Shown here piece by piece: positions 1 through 9,543 of a stretch of DNA of 64,000 bases. The stretch is taken from assembly GCA_022432975.1 (NCBI GenBank), contig CM039502.1, forward strand, positions 76,937,330-77,001,329. The letters run 5' to 3'. Below the pieces are notes generated by a model that worked only from the letters and a program-made list of their open reading frames with translations, was not told the DNA's origin and searched no databases. Source of the DNA: Begonia masoniana (Eukaryota > Streptophyta > Magnoliopsida > Cucurbitales > Begoniaceae). Both the position numbers and the translations under genes were made by a program. Each line of letters opens with the position of its first letter. Position 1 is the first letter of the stretch.

Positions 1-632
1 GGAAGGACAAGGAACACGGTATCCTTGGAAGGAATAATTTTACATGAGTCCTAGAGAAGGACAAGAACAGGATGTCAGTCTCTGTCCCACACTTAACCGT
101 ACTTTACATATACATTTTAACTTTCTTAACTTCAAATCGTGTGCACAGAAAACTTTTGCATGTCTTTTCGGGAAAATTGTGTATGCATGAGCATTTACAG
201 TGCTTAAACTTAAAACAGCAGACAACAGGAATAAAACAGCAGAACATAAGGAAAAAAGCAGATAACTTAGAACGTAACTCTAACTTTTCTACCCGAAACA
301 ACCCGACAGAAATGAAAACCTAGTACCTCCGTGATGTAGGGCCTTAAGGGCCAACCTACAGACATGAACTTACCTGTTTGCTGCGGAGTTGAGAGTCTTG
401 AACGTGTTTCCTTGGTGATGCACGGACCTATGACGTGTACGAAGAGGAAAATTAACAAGCTGCAAATGCTAACTAATAACTTATTAGAATAAGCTTCAAA
501 CTCCATTCAAACCTTTAGAAAACACACCAACGTGTTTTCATACAAGGAAAGTGAGCTTGTCCAAATATCATAACCCTAAACTTATATACAACTCACATTT
601 TTAACTTATTCGTACTCGTTAACTTTAGCAGA
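1..632. other. Unassigned left flank, probably old repeat DNA
   Basis: No convincing gene is seen. Short open frames occur on both strands but lack recognisable domains or codon continuity. The stretch ends at the target site of the large gypsy element, whose other side continues at 20640. The sequence there ends in TGTTACA at 21035 like a retrotransposon LTR, so this flank may belong to an older LTR. That is inference; I could not find a matching second copy inside the window. Confidence 0.4.
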
Positions 633-637
633 TGTTT

Positions 638-3269
638 TGTAACACCCGGCTTTTCAGAATATTAATATTTTAATATAAATAGATTTTTGATAAATATGTC
701 AAATCAGACCCGTTTTATGAAAAGAAAGCACTATTACGATCCTAATAATTAATAAGGATTTTAAGAAAATTTCAGGAAATTTTAGGAGTCGTAACGCTAA
801 TTTTACGAGAATTACGTTTATCGTAATATAAAGGATACTTTGGTAAAAATAGTAAACTGGAGTCCGAATTGCGAACAAACAATTTTAATAGAACCCTGAT
901 AATAAGTTGAAGTTATTGGTGAAATAAGAAATTTGGAGAAACTGAATCGTTGGACAATTAACGAAACGAGCAACGAGACAAATAGAAAATAAGTAAAAAG
1001 GGCAAAAAGGTAAATTTACAAACCAAATTAATAAAAAAACAAATTTCTCCTCTCTTCCTCCCTCACTTCTTCTCTCCCCCACGAACGCCAGAAGCTATGG
1101 TGATTTCTCCTATTCCGACCGACGACGTTCTCCTCTTCCGACGACGATTGCTCCTCCGATCGACTTCCAATCTTCGTGTTTTCTCCTCCTCTCGCAACCT
1201 TAGGTATGATTCTATACTTTTGGAGCGTTCTAGTTTGGTTTTCACGGAGTTTAACGGTTAGGGTTCCATTTAGATTTTCGTTAAAAATGTAATTTAGGGT
1301 TAGAAATCGATAGATTTGCCGTAGTTACGAAGATAATGGAAGTGTTGGACGTTATTGAACGAAGTTAAACGATTCGTTGAGAGATGTTTGGGTTTTATGG
1401 ATTTTCAAAGTTTTAGGAAACTTCGTTAATGGAGGTTTTGGTAAGTTGAACGTGAAATGCTCTATGAAATGCCTCAATGAAGTATTTTAAGAGTTTAAGA
1501 AATTCTTTAGTTAAGAGTTTCGTTAATTTGACGCTTAAAGGTTTGAATGTGCTTTAACGACGATTGTTGTGAAATTGCCTTAGGTGAACAACGCTCGTGG
1601 ACAGAGCTCAGTACGCTACAGACGACAGGTAAGTTCTCGTGACTTACTCTGGCCGATTGGCCTACACCGTACGTTGATGTCGTCTCGAGGAGTTTTGGTG
1701 AATTGTTGGTTTATATGCTTTGGTTGGGTAGTTAAGATTAGTTCTTTTATAGGTTATACATTTTTATTGTCTTGATGGTACATATGTAGAATATAGATTA
1801 TGGTTTTTATTGTCTTGATGGTATATATGTTGAATGTTATGTTATGCACGTGTTCATGCATCATGGTTTTTAAAAGAGCATAGAAAATGAACTTCCGCAC
1901 GATGTTTTCATGAAAAATGATGTGGCCTGAAAGGGGGCTACTGATCTATTGTGTAGGCACAAAGGGGTCTGTCACAATACCACATTGTCTGAAAGTAAAT
2001 GAATCTACGTAATCTGTTATCTGGTCACGCGAGGTGGGGCTCAGGCATGGCTGTTGTTTATGTGAGCATGTAACCCCCTCCGCTAGATAGAAAGGGTTGT
2101 CCAACCTGCGGGATGAATCCTTTCCATTTAGCGGGCTGATATCTCGGTGACAATATGTCTGCGACGTAATGATAAGAAAATGTTGCATGATTTCTGAAAC
2201 TCATACGCACGGCATGCATTGCACTTACGAAACTTACTGAGCCTTTAGCTCATAGTGTGTCTGTACGGTGTAGGTGATCAGATATAGGTGAGGGTGAGAT
2301 CCCTCCACCCGAGGAGTGATGCAGTCGACGGAGGATGGCTCGCGGGGGTGTGCTGGTGCAGTCGAGGCGTTTCATGACCCGTGGGGACGTATGTAGGTAT
2401 TTTGGGTTGTTTTATATAGAAAATGTTAGGTAAAATATTGTACAGATAGAACATTATAGGATGTTTGGATCTGGATTAGTTGATAGGTTTATATTTTGAA
2501 GTTTTTAAACATTTTGGAAACTTATTTTGGTGATTGTAAAACAGGAGGAAACGTTTAGTTTTTAAACGGATCCACGCGGTTCGTTTTCATGAAAACGTAT
2601 TTTGTTTGAATTGTGGCTCGAGTTGGTTTGAGCGAGATAATGGTTGATGTACGAGTACTGAGAGATTAGATATTGAAATGTATGTTGTGGTGTAGTAGAA
2701 TTTATGTTTATATTTGTAGAAATATGATGAAAGAAGAAAGAAAGGAAAAATGAAAGAAGAAAGAAAGGGGAAAAGAAAGAAAGAGGAAAAAAAAAAAGGG
2801 GGGGGGGGGGAGCCGAGCACTCTGGAAGAATTCCAGAGTGCTCGGCGATCGATCGCCGGTTTGGGGAGATCAATCGCCCCTTCATTGGTCGTGGTACGCC
2901 AGGCGATCGCCTGGAGTGGCGATCGCTAGGCAAAATAGGCGATTGTCATGGGCGATCGATCGCCTGTTTTGGGCGATCGATTGCCCCTCAATATTTTCAA
3001 CTGGCGATCGATCGCCTGTTTTGGACGATCGATCGCCCCTGATTTTGGGACGTTTTTGCCCCTGTTTTGGTTGTTTCCACTGCTTCAATTGTTTTTAATT
3101 TTTATTATGTTTTCTTTTAATTGTTTTAAAGTTTTATTAAGTGGTTTTCAAAATAGATTCGAACGTTTTAACAATTTGGTTTCCGATTTCAATTTTGACT
3201 TAACAAGTCTATTAGGATAAAAAATAATAATAATACGGGAAATAAGGGTACAATGTTAGGGTCGTTACA
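638..3269 (+). repeat. 5' LTR of the long-LTR gypsy element
   Basis: This is a 2632-bp terminal repeat bounded by TG...CA and matching 18037-20634 over its whole length, with scattered substitutions and small indels. It contains a purine-rich tract ending in a G run (about 2728-2811), a perfect 13-bp inverted repeat at 2815-2843, and a cluster of palindromic GGCGATCGATCGCC boxes at 2844-3045. Short ORFs inside it are chance products of these repeats. Divergence between the two LTRs is clearly higher than for the nested Sirevirus, so this element inserted earlier. Confidence 0.92.
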
Positions 3270-3274
3270 AATTA

Positions 3275-3286
3275 TGGTATCAAAGC
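3275..3286 (+). promoter_or_regulatory. Primer-binding site of the gypsy element
   Basis: TGGTATCAAAGC lies five bases after the LTR end. It differs at one position from the usual plant initiator-tRNA-Met complement TGGTATCAGAGC, as expected for priming minus-strand synthesis. Confidence 0.8.
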
Positions 3287-3405
3287 CCCCGAGTTTTAAA
3301 AACGGTTCTGTAGACTGCTCGACTGCACAGCCACTACGCGAACATCCTTCCTCAACTGTAAGTATGTTTATAAGTTTCATTGATTTTAAATTTTCTTAGG
3401 ACTAT

Positions 3406-3945
3406 TTGTTTGATTTTATAGGAGCTATAAAATGGTCCGAGATAGAGACGCTAGGGACGACACCTATAGACCTATTGAGGGGTGTAATTACCCAACAATT
3501 CCAACTCATTGACCGACAAGCGCAGCTTATAGATAGGCAATCTCTTCAGCTGGGGATGTTGACGAACCGGGAAAACCATAGGATCGAAGGACTAGTCGCT
3601 CCCAATAATCACGGCACGAAGAGGGTGGGCAAGGAAGAAATCAAATCAAGTCGACGAAAGTGCGTACAAGGAACTTCTAGGGGACCCCTTGTGTCCTAAA
3701 TGCCAGAAGGAACACTGTGGCAAGTGTAGATTAGGCACAGGTAAGTGCTTTCGATGTGGAGAGGTTGGCCACTATGTCAAGGATTGCCCGAAGCCAGGCA
3801 GAGACCAATCGGGCAGGGACCAAAATGTTGCACCGAAGATGCTTGCCCTGACTGGGGAAGAGGAAACTGCCCAACCTTCGACTATTTCAGGTATAGTTTT
3901 ATTTTGACAGTTAATGGAGTGAAAGATATTAGAGTAGAGATATAG
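3406..3945 (+). pseudogene. gag remnant of the gypsy element (CCHC knuckle)
   Basis: Two overlapping frames (3406-3699 and 3689-3907) carry a short gag-like leader and then CFRCGEVGHYVKDC, a complete C-x2-C-x4-H-x4-C zinc knuckle, preceded by an extra Cys-rich stretch (CPKCQKEHCGKC). Most of the capsid part expected between leader and knuckle is missing, and a frame change separates the two parts. It cannot encode a normal gag. It shows that the element descends from a coding gypsy retrotransposon. Confidence 0.75.
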
Positions 3946-6374
3946 TATAGAGTTAAAAGTTTGGAGATGATAATTGGGTAATATGTTGAAATAAGGTTAA
4001 GAATAGAGAGGGATGACGTAGACTTTGAATAAAAGAAGCATGGAGTTATGCGTTAAAGCCCATGACCCGGTGTAACCGTGAGAATCGAGCGCTTAAAATT
4101 CAATTTTCGTAAGAGAGGTACAACTTATGGAATGTGATGTTTAAATAAATGGGAACTAGACCCTAATTGACAGACCCCTAGAATTTAGAATGAAGTAAAT
4201 AGAGGAGAAATTTAGAGTATAGAAGTAAGACTTGTTAGAGAATGTTCTAGATTGTCAAGATAGCGTTAGTGCGTATAAGTAGATAAGAAAATCTAGCAGG
4301 AATTTAAATAACTTAGATCCACGAGAAATTGGGAGTAGCTATACTAAGGTGACACTCAAAAGTTAGCTTAAGTAGATTGTTGAAGGGATGATAGGACGAC
4401 TCAAAGTTGAAGACGCGATTACGTAGGGGTGTTCGTATTGACCCACATCGATGAAGAAGATAAGGGTATTTACTCGGGGTTGGAAGATTAACGAAATTAA
4501 AGACAATAAAGGGTTAAAGTTATACAAAAGGTACTATTCGAGATACGAAGTTTGACCGACCTTAAGTATTGTATGAAAGGACTAGTCAATTGAGAACGAT
4601 TGTTAATTCGTGAAAAAGATTTTGACTGACTTACTATAAGGGGGAGACGTAGTAAGATTAAGAGTAATCGGTGAGTAGTAGAGGTAGTGTTGAGTGTAGG
4701 TTATGAAACAAAAAGCCTAGGAACTAGGAAGGACTTAAGAACTCAAAAGTAATAACAATTTGAAAGAAAAGTTTGGCACCGCGGTTTAAAGTAACTAGTA
4801 TAACCGTAGATGGAGTAGTGATTTAAATGTCGTGAGGCTTACCTCTGAGAGGGAAGTAGGAACATCGGTGTACGAGGAAAATAGAAGAGTAAGATTTGGG
4901 GTTAGAGGAGATTAGAATCAAGGGCGTAAACTTATCTGCAACAAGATTGCAAACAAGAAAACTGTTAGGTGAATCATTGTGCAGAGCCAAGTGGAATATT
5001 TAGAACCTGACTAGGAGGAACGAAAAGATATAGACCACTGAGTAACTTGAGAGAAGTTCACGTGCGACATTTGAGATAAGTGTGGGGGATTGTTAGATTC
5101 AATGAAGGGTTAAGATTAGAAGTTTAACTCAGTGGTTAGTGCCGAATGATTTGTGAGATTGTGGTTTATAGAATAGGAAGGACAATGATGTGCAATAAAC
5201 TCACTCAAGTAAACTTAGAGTGAGATTAAGTTAGAAAAGGTTCCAAAAGACTGGTGTTTATCAGGTCGAGACCAATAGACACATGGATGATATAAGGTTA
5301 GAATAAATAGTTGGAATGAATTTATGGCAAAACCTTGGGATTCAATTGTACTTGGAGTTAACAAGGAATTGAGTTAAACAAATGAGCGTAACGTATATAG
5401 TAAGAGAAATTTAATTAAGGACAGTAGCGATAGAACTCATTAAGGTAGTTCAGAGTGAGATGTGGTGTTTATAGGATCTTCGCTACAAAGGGACAAAGGT
5501 CCTAAGTGGTTAGCGACTTTAGCTTCCGGTTGGACTCATCGAGACCAGGAGGTGTTCTGATGACATAGTTGTGAAGTATAGCAACAGCGAAATTAGTTGA
5601 GAATTTTATTAGGACTTGCAAGGTGCCCAAGGAAGTGTACAATTTAAATACTGCTGACGAGGAAGCTCTATGGGGGCATTACAGAGAGATGTGAAACCGG
5701 ATAGTTGTAATAATGACTAGGGTTAAGGTCAACGAACTTATACACGAGTTTAGTTTACAGCTTTGGTTTATAGAATAGGAAGGACAATGATGTGCAATAA
5801 ACCCACTCAAGTAAACTTAGAGTGAGATTAAGTTAGAAAAGGTTCCAAAAGACTGGTGTTTATCAGGTCGAGACCAATAGACACATGGATGATATAAGGT
5901 TAGAATAAATAGTTGGAATGAATTTATGGCAAAACCTTGGGATTCAATTGTACTTGGAGTTAACAAGGAATTGAGTTAAACAAATGAGCGTAACGTATAT
6001 AGTAAGAGAAATTTAATTAAGAACAGTAGCGATAGAACTCATTAAGGTAGTTCAGAGTGAGATGTGGTGTTTATAGGATCTTCGCTACAAAGGGACAAAG
6101 GTCCTAAGTGGTTAGCGACTTTAGCTTCCGGTTGGACTCATCGAGACATATATATATATATAAATTGTTATACCCGGTAGAAGAATAAGGTCGTAGTGTA
6201 ACTGAGATTTAGCGTTGAATTAAGTAGTTTGAGAAAGCTTTGAGGGCGTAAAGTGGTTAGGCATGTATTCGATAAACACGAGATTAAGAAAGTTAGAAAC
6301 TAATGGAACTCAATTCAACGAGTGGAAGAAAAATAGAGAGAAGTTTGAATTGCAACCTGGGTGCTGTTAGGAAT
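3946..6374. other. Non-coding internal region of the gypsy element, left part
   Basis: No open frame of note and no pol motif was recognised on either strand. The region contains a large near-perfect internal duplication (5162-5545 and 5764-6147) and a short TA microsatellite at 6148-6161. It ends at the CCTTG target duplication of the Sirevirus and resumes at 16931. Confidence 0.7.
5162..6147. repeat. 384-bp direct duplication at 602-bp spacing
   Basis: Positions 5162-5545 recur at 5764-6147 without indels and with about two substitutions that I could see. The second copy runs directly into a TA dinucleotide tract. The 218 bp after the first copy (5546-5763) are not duplicated, so this looks like one full 602-bp unit followed by a truncated second unit. 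Confidence 0.9.
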
Positions 6375-6379
6375 CCTTG

Positions 6380-7893
6380 TGTTGACTTAAATAGAGTTTA
6401 AGTCTAAATATGTTTTTGATGATGTATTTGAATGATAATTAAGTAATTTGATTATGTTTATAAAATGAGAATATTGAATTATGCATTGATTTTAATATGT
6501 TGGAAATGCCCTTAAAAAGGGTATTTTAGTTGTCTAATGTATCGGGTTAAGTGTACAGGACTGAATAAGTAAAACAGGGCTGAAAACTTCATCTGCCGAT
6601 GAATTGTTAAAAGTACACATACCAATGGTGTTTTCAAGTTATTCCTGCCGATGACACTTGAAGTTCCTCATACCGATCGATAAACAACAAAAGACAAAGT
6701 CGTTCAAAGCTGCACATGCCGATCGCTAAACGACAAAAGACAAAGTCGTTCAAAGCTGCACATGTCGATCGCTAAACGACAAAGAAGAGCTACTCATGCC
6801 GATCGCTAAACGACAAAGAAAAGAATTGCTTCTGCCGATGGCGTTTGAAGCTGCTTCTACCGATGGCACATGAAGCAACTCATACCGATGGCGCTTTCGA
6901 AGATGTTCATGCCGATGGCTTACAAGTTGCATCTGCCGATGGAGTCTTCAACCGATGAAGTTCAAGATGCATCTGCCGACGATTTTTCAAGGTTCATCTA
7001 CCGATGGAATTCAAAGCCCTCATCTGCCGATAACTTTTGGGATGCATCTGCCGATGGCTTTCAAGCTGCATCTGCCGATAGCACTTTCAAGCTGTTCCTG
7101 TCGGTGAACTTTCAAGGTGCATCTGCCGATGACTTCTCAGAATACATCTGCCGATGAATTTACAAGATACATATGCCGATGACGTGGCGATCTGTTTTGA
7201 AGCTGTTTAAACCGGTGATCTTCCGCCAGATTTTAAAATAGCCGCGAAGCTACAGTGACGTCGTTTTCAGCATTAACTCCAGAACTTTAATGGCGACGAC
7301 GACTTACAACTACAGACGGCAACGGCTACCTGAAATTGTACGAAAGCTGCTCCAACGGTAACAAAGTTTCTATTATTGGATAAGGAGCATTGAAGTCAAG
7401 CCGATTCAGAAGACAGAGTATTTAAGCCAAGGTTAGAGCACGAAGATACAACTTTTGCGAATTTGAATTCCTGAGCCCTAACTTGTGATCTATCATACTC
7501 TGTATTTTCATCTACATCTCTCGATTCCTAAACTTGAGAATTTGATTTGAGAGTTTGTAGTTTGTTGTCTTCATTTACTCAAACTTGTAAAATCTGAAAG
7601 GCAGTGGATTGACGCCCGTGAAGTTCAATCTAAATCTGTAAAAGGCAGTTGATCGGAGCCCGGAATTCCGATCTGTTCATTCTCGAGAGGAGAAGGTTAA
7701 GGATCTTCAAGGGGTGAACCTTGAAGCGTGGATGTAGGCTAGGTTGAGCCGAACCACGTAAAAACTTCTGTGTTGGTTTTTCTTTCTCTCTCTTTTTACT
7801 TTTACTAATTGATTGCTTGCTGTTAGTTTAAGAGATATTAAGAAATTTAAAAAGGTCTAATTCACCCCCCTCTTAGACAATCTCGATCCTACA
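6380..7893 (+). repeat. 5' LTR of the Sirevirus
   Basis: This 1514-bp LTR starts TGTTGACTTAAATAG and ends GATCCTACA. From about 6592 to 7185 it is built from some twenty copies of a 12-bp imperfect palindrome, CATCTGCCGATG and variants, spaced roughly 20-40 bp. A TATTTAA box near 7419 probably marks the promoter, upstream of the R region. ORFs across the array are artefacts of the repeats. Confidence 0.95.
7414..7428 (+). promoter_or_regulatory. Putative LTR promoter TATA box
   Basis: GAGTATTTAAGCC lies about 470 bp before the LTR end and just downstream of the palindrome array. The same box is present in the 3' LTR near 16449. Its role as the RNA polymerase II promoter is inferred from position and sequence. 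Confidence 0.5.
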
Positions 7894-7895
7894 AT

Positions 7896-7907
7896 TGGTA
7901 TCAGAGC
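7896..7907 (+). promoter_or_regulatory. Primer-binding site of the Sirevirus
   Basis: TGGTATCAGAGC starts two bases after the LTR and is the standard complement of the 3' end of plant initiator tRNA-Met. Confidence 0.92.
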
Positions 7908-7962
7908 TAGGTTTATCATTGTCTAAGCTCCGTCTAAACACTCTGTGTTATATTTGTTCACA

Positions 7963-9543
7963 ATGGCATTCAACATTAACACCACACAAATAGAAGGTCA
8001 AGCAACAAATAGACCTCCATTCTTTGATGGTAGTGATTATGTCTATTGGAAGGCTAGAATGAAAATATTCATTCAAGCCATAGACTATGAGACTTGGTGT
8101 ATTATAGAGAATGGTCCTTTTAAGGCCATGAAAACTGTAGATGGGAAAAGTATCCCTAAGGACTCTTCTGAATTGACTGAGTCCGATAAGAGAAATCTGA
8201 GCCTTAATGCCAAGGCAGTAAACACCTTGTACTGTGCTCTAAATCGAGACGAATTTAATAGAGTACAAGGGTGTGAGAGTGCTCAAGAAATTTGGCACTT
8301 ATTAGAGGTCACTCACGAGGGCACAAATCAAGTGAAAGAGAGTAAATTAAATATGCTCATACACGAGTATGAACTATTCTCTATGCCTAAGGATGAGTCT
8401 GTTTCTTCCATGTTTACAAGATTTACTAACATTACTAATGGTTTGAAAGCTCTTGGTAAATCTTATTCTAGTGAAGAACAGGTCAGGAAGATCCTCAGAT
8501 GTCTTCCAAGAAGCTGGCAGTCAAAGGTGACTGCCATACAGGAAGCAAAGGATCTCAAGGCTCTGAAACTTGAGGAACTCATTGGATCTCTTATGATACA
8601 TGAGATCACAATGAGGTCAAACGAGAAGGAAGACCTCAAGGAGAAAGAGGCTACAAAAAGAAAAGACATTGCTATGAAAGCCTCTTCCAGCAAACAAGAT
8701 GTGTCTGAAGAAGAAGAAGATGATGATGATGATGAGGATATAGCCCTCATTACAAGGAGGTTCAGCAAATTCCTCCAAAGAAAAAGAGTGCAAGGAAGGA
8801 GATTTCCAAAGGGTGAGAAATCTCACAAGGAGAAGGAAATCACTTTTGGATGTGGAAAGTCTGGCCATATGAAGGCAGATTGTCCACAGACAAAGAAGTA
8901 TCCCAAGAAGTCTAAGAAGAGGGCTATGAAGGCCACTTGGGATGACAGTGAAGGTGACACCTCCTCTTCAGAAGATGAGGAAGTTGCAAATCTGTGCTTC
9001 ATGGCACACGAGGAAAAGGTTAGTACTTCTTCCTCAAGTATTTTAAGTGATAACGATAGTGATAATGAAGAAGGTGAACTAATTGACGCCTTTAATGACT
9101 TGGTTAAACAATTTGGCATACTTAAGACTAAATATAACATGTTGAAAAAGGAAAATGCAGGGTTATTAGAAAAGCATGCTAAAGAAGTGGACTTGCATGA
9201 AAAAGAAATTACAGAACTTAAGAAGAAAAATGAGTCTTTGAATAAACTTGTTCTTTGGTTCTCAAATGGTAGCAAAAACCTAACTCTGCTGATAGAAAAT
9301 CATAGAGCTACCCATGATAAGGCAGGTTTAGGCTATGATAAGTTTAATAAGAGAAAAGTTTTTAAGAATTTCTTTGTTAAACCATCCACTTGTCATGCAT
9401 GTAACGAAGTAGGACATAAATCTTTTGAGTGTCCCTTAAAATCAAACAATAGAAAATCTGGCAGTAAACTGCAATGGGTTCCAAAGGGGACCAGGCCTAA
9501 CACTAGGACCCAAAAGATTTGGGTACCTAAGAAGACAACCTGA
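7963..9543 (+). CDS. gag: Sirevirus Gag polyprotein
   Basis: The first ATG of the frame at 7963 gives a 526-residue Gag. The N-terminal third is the copia Gag/UBN2-type capsid region (motifs YWKARMKIF near the start, then a helical stretch). An acidic, lysine-rich linker follows. A first zinc knuckle near 8850 reads [14 protein letters not shown], so the first cysteine position holds Thr. A coiled-coil-like Lys/Glu segment lies around 9120-9250. A second, complete knuckle, [14 protein letters not shown], lies around 9392-9433. Gag assembles virus-like particles and binds the genomic RNA. It ends in TGA at 9541-9543, and pol continues in the -1 frame after a 13-base overlap. Confidence 0.94.
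   Translation: MAFNINTTQIEGQATNRPPFFDGSDYVYWKARMKIFIQAIDYETWCIIENGPFKAMKTVDGKSIPKDSSELTESDKRNLSLNAKAVNTLYCALNRDEFNRVQGCESAQEIWHLLEVTHEGTNQVKESKLNMLIHEYELFSMPKDESVSSMFTRFTNITNGLKALGKSYSSEEQVRKILRCLPRSWQSKVTAIQEAKDLKALKLEELIGSLMIHEITMRSNEKEDLKEKEATKRKDIAMKASSSKQDVSEEEEDDDDDEDIALITRRFSKFLQRKRVQGRRFPKGEKSHKEKEITFGCGKSGHMKADCPQTKKYPKKSKKRAMKATWDDSEGDTSSSEDEEVANLCFMAHEEKVSTSSSSILSDNDSDNEEGELIDAFNDLVKQFGILKTKYNMLKKENAGLLEKHAKEVDLHEKEITELKKKNESLNKLVLWFSNGSKNLTLLIENHRATHDKAGLGYDKFNKRKVFKNFFVKPSTCHACNEVGHKSFECPLKSNNRKSGSKLQWVPKGTRPNTRTQKIWVPKKTT

Noticed and set aside
2562..3220. Overlapping frames in the gypsy LTR encoding RSIA/GDRSP repeats
   Set aside because: Produced by the CGATCG palindrome cluster and the purine tract; different in the two LTRs.
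6870..7157. Open frame with repeated ASAD units, repeated at 15903-16190
   Set aside because: It lies entirely in the LTR palindrome array; the peptide repeat merely reflects the DNA repeat, and it has no promoter or domain.
6592..7185. CRISPR-like regular repeat-spacer pattern
   Set aside because: Repeats are short, degenerate and part of an LTR in a plant genome; no cas genes.
8463..9275. Minus-strand Ser-rich frames opposite gag
   Set aside because: Antisense shadows of the acidic, GAA/GAT-rich gag sequence.
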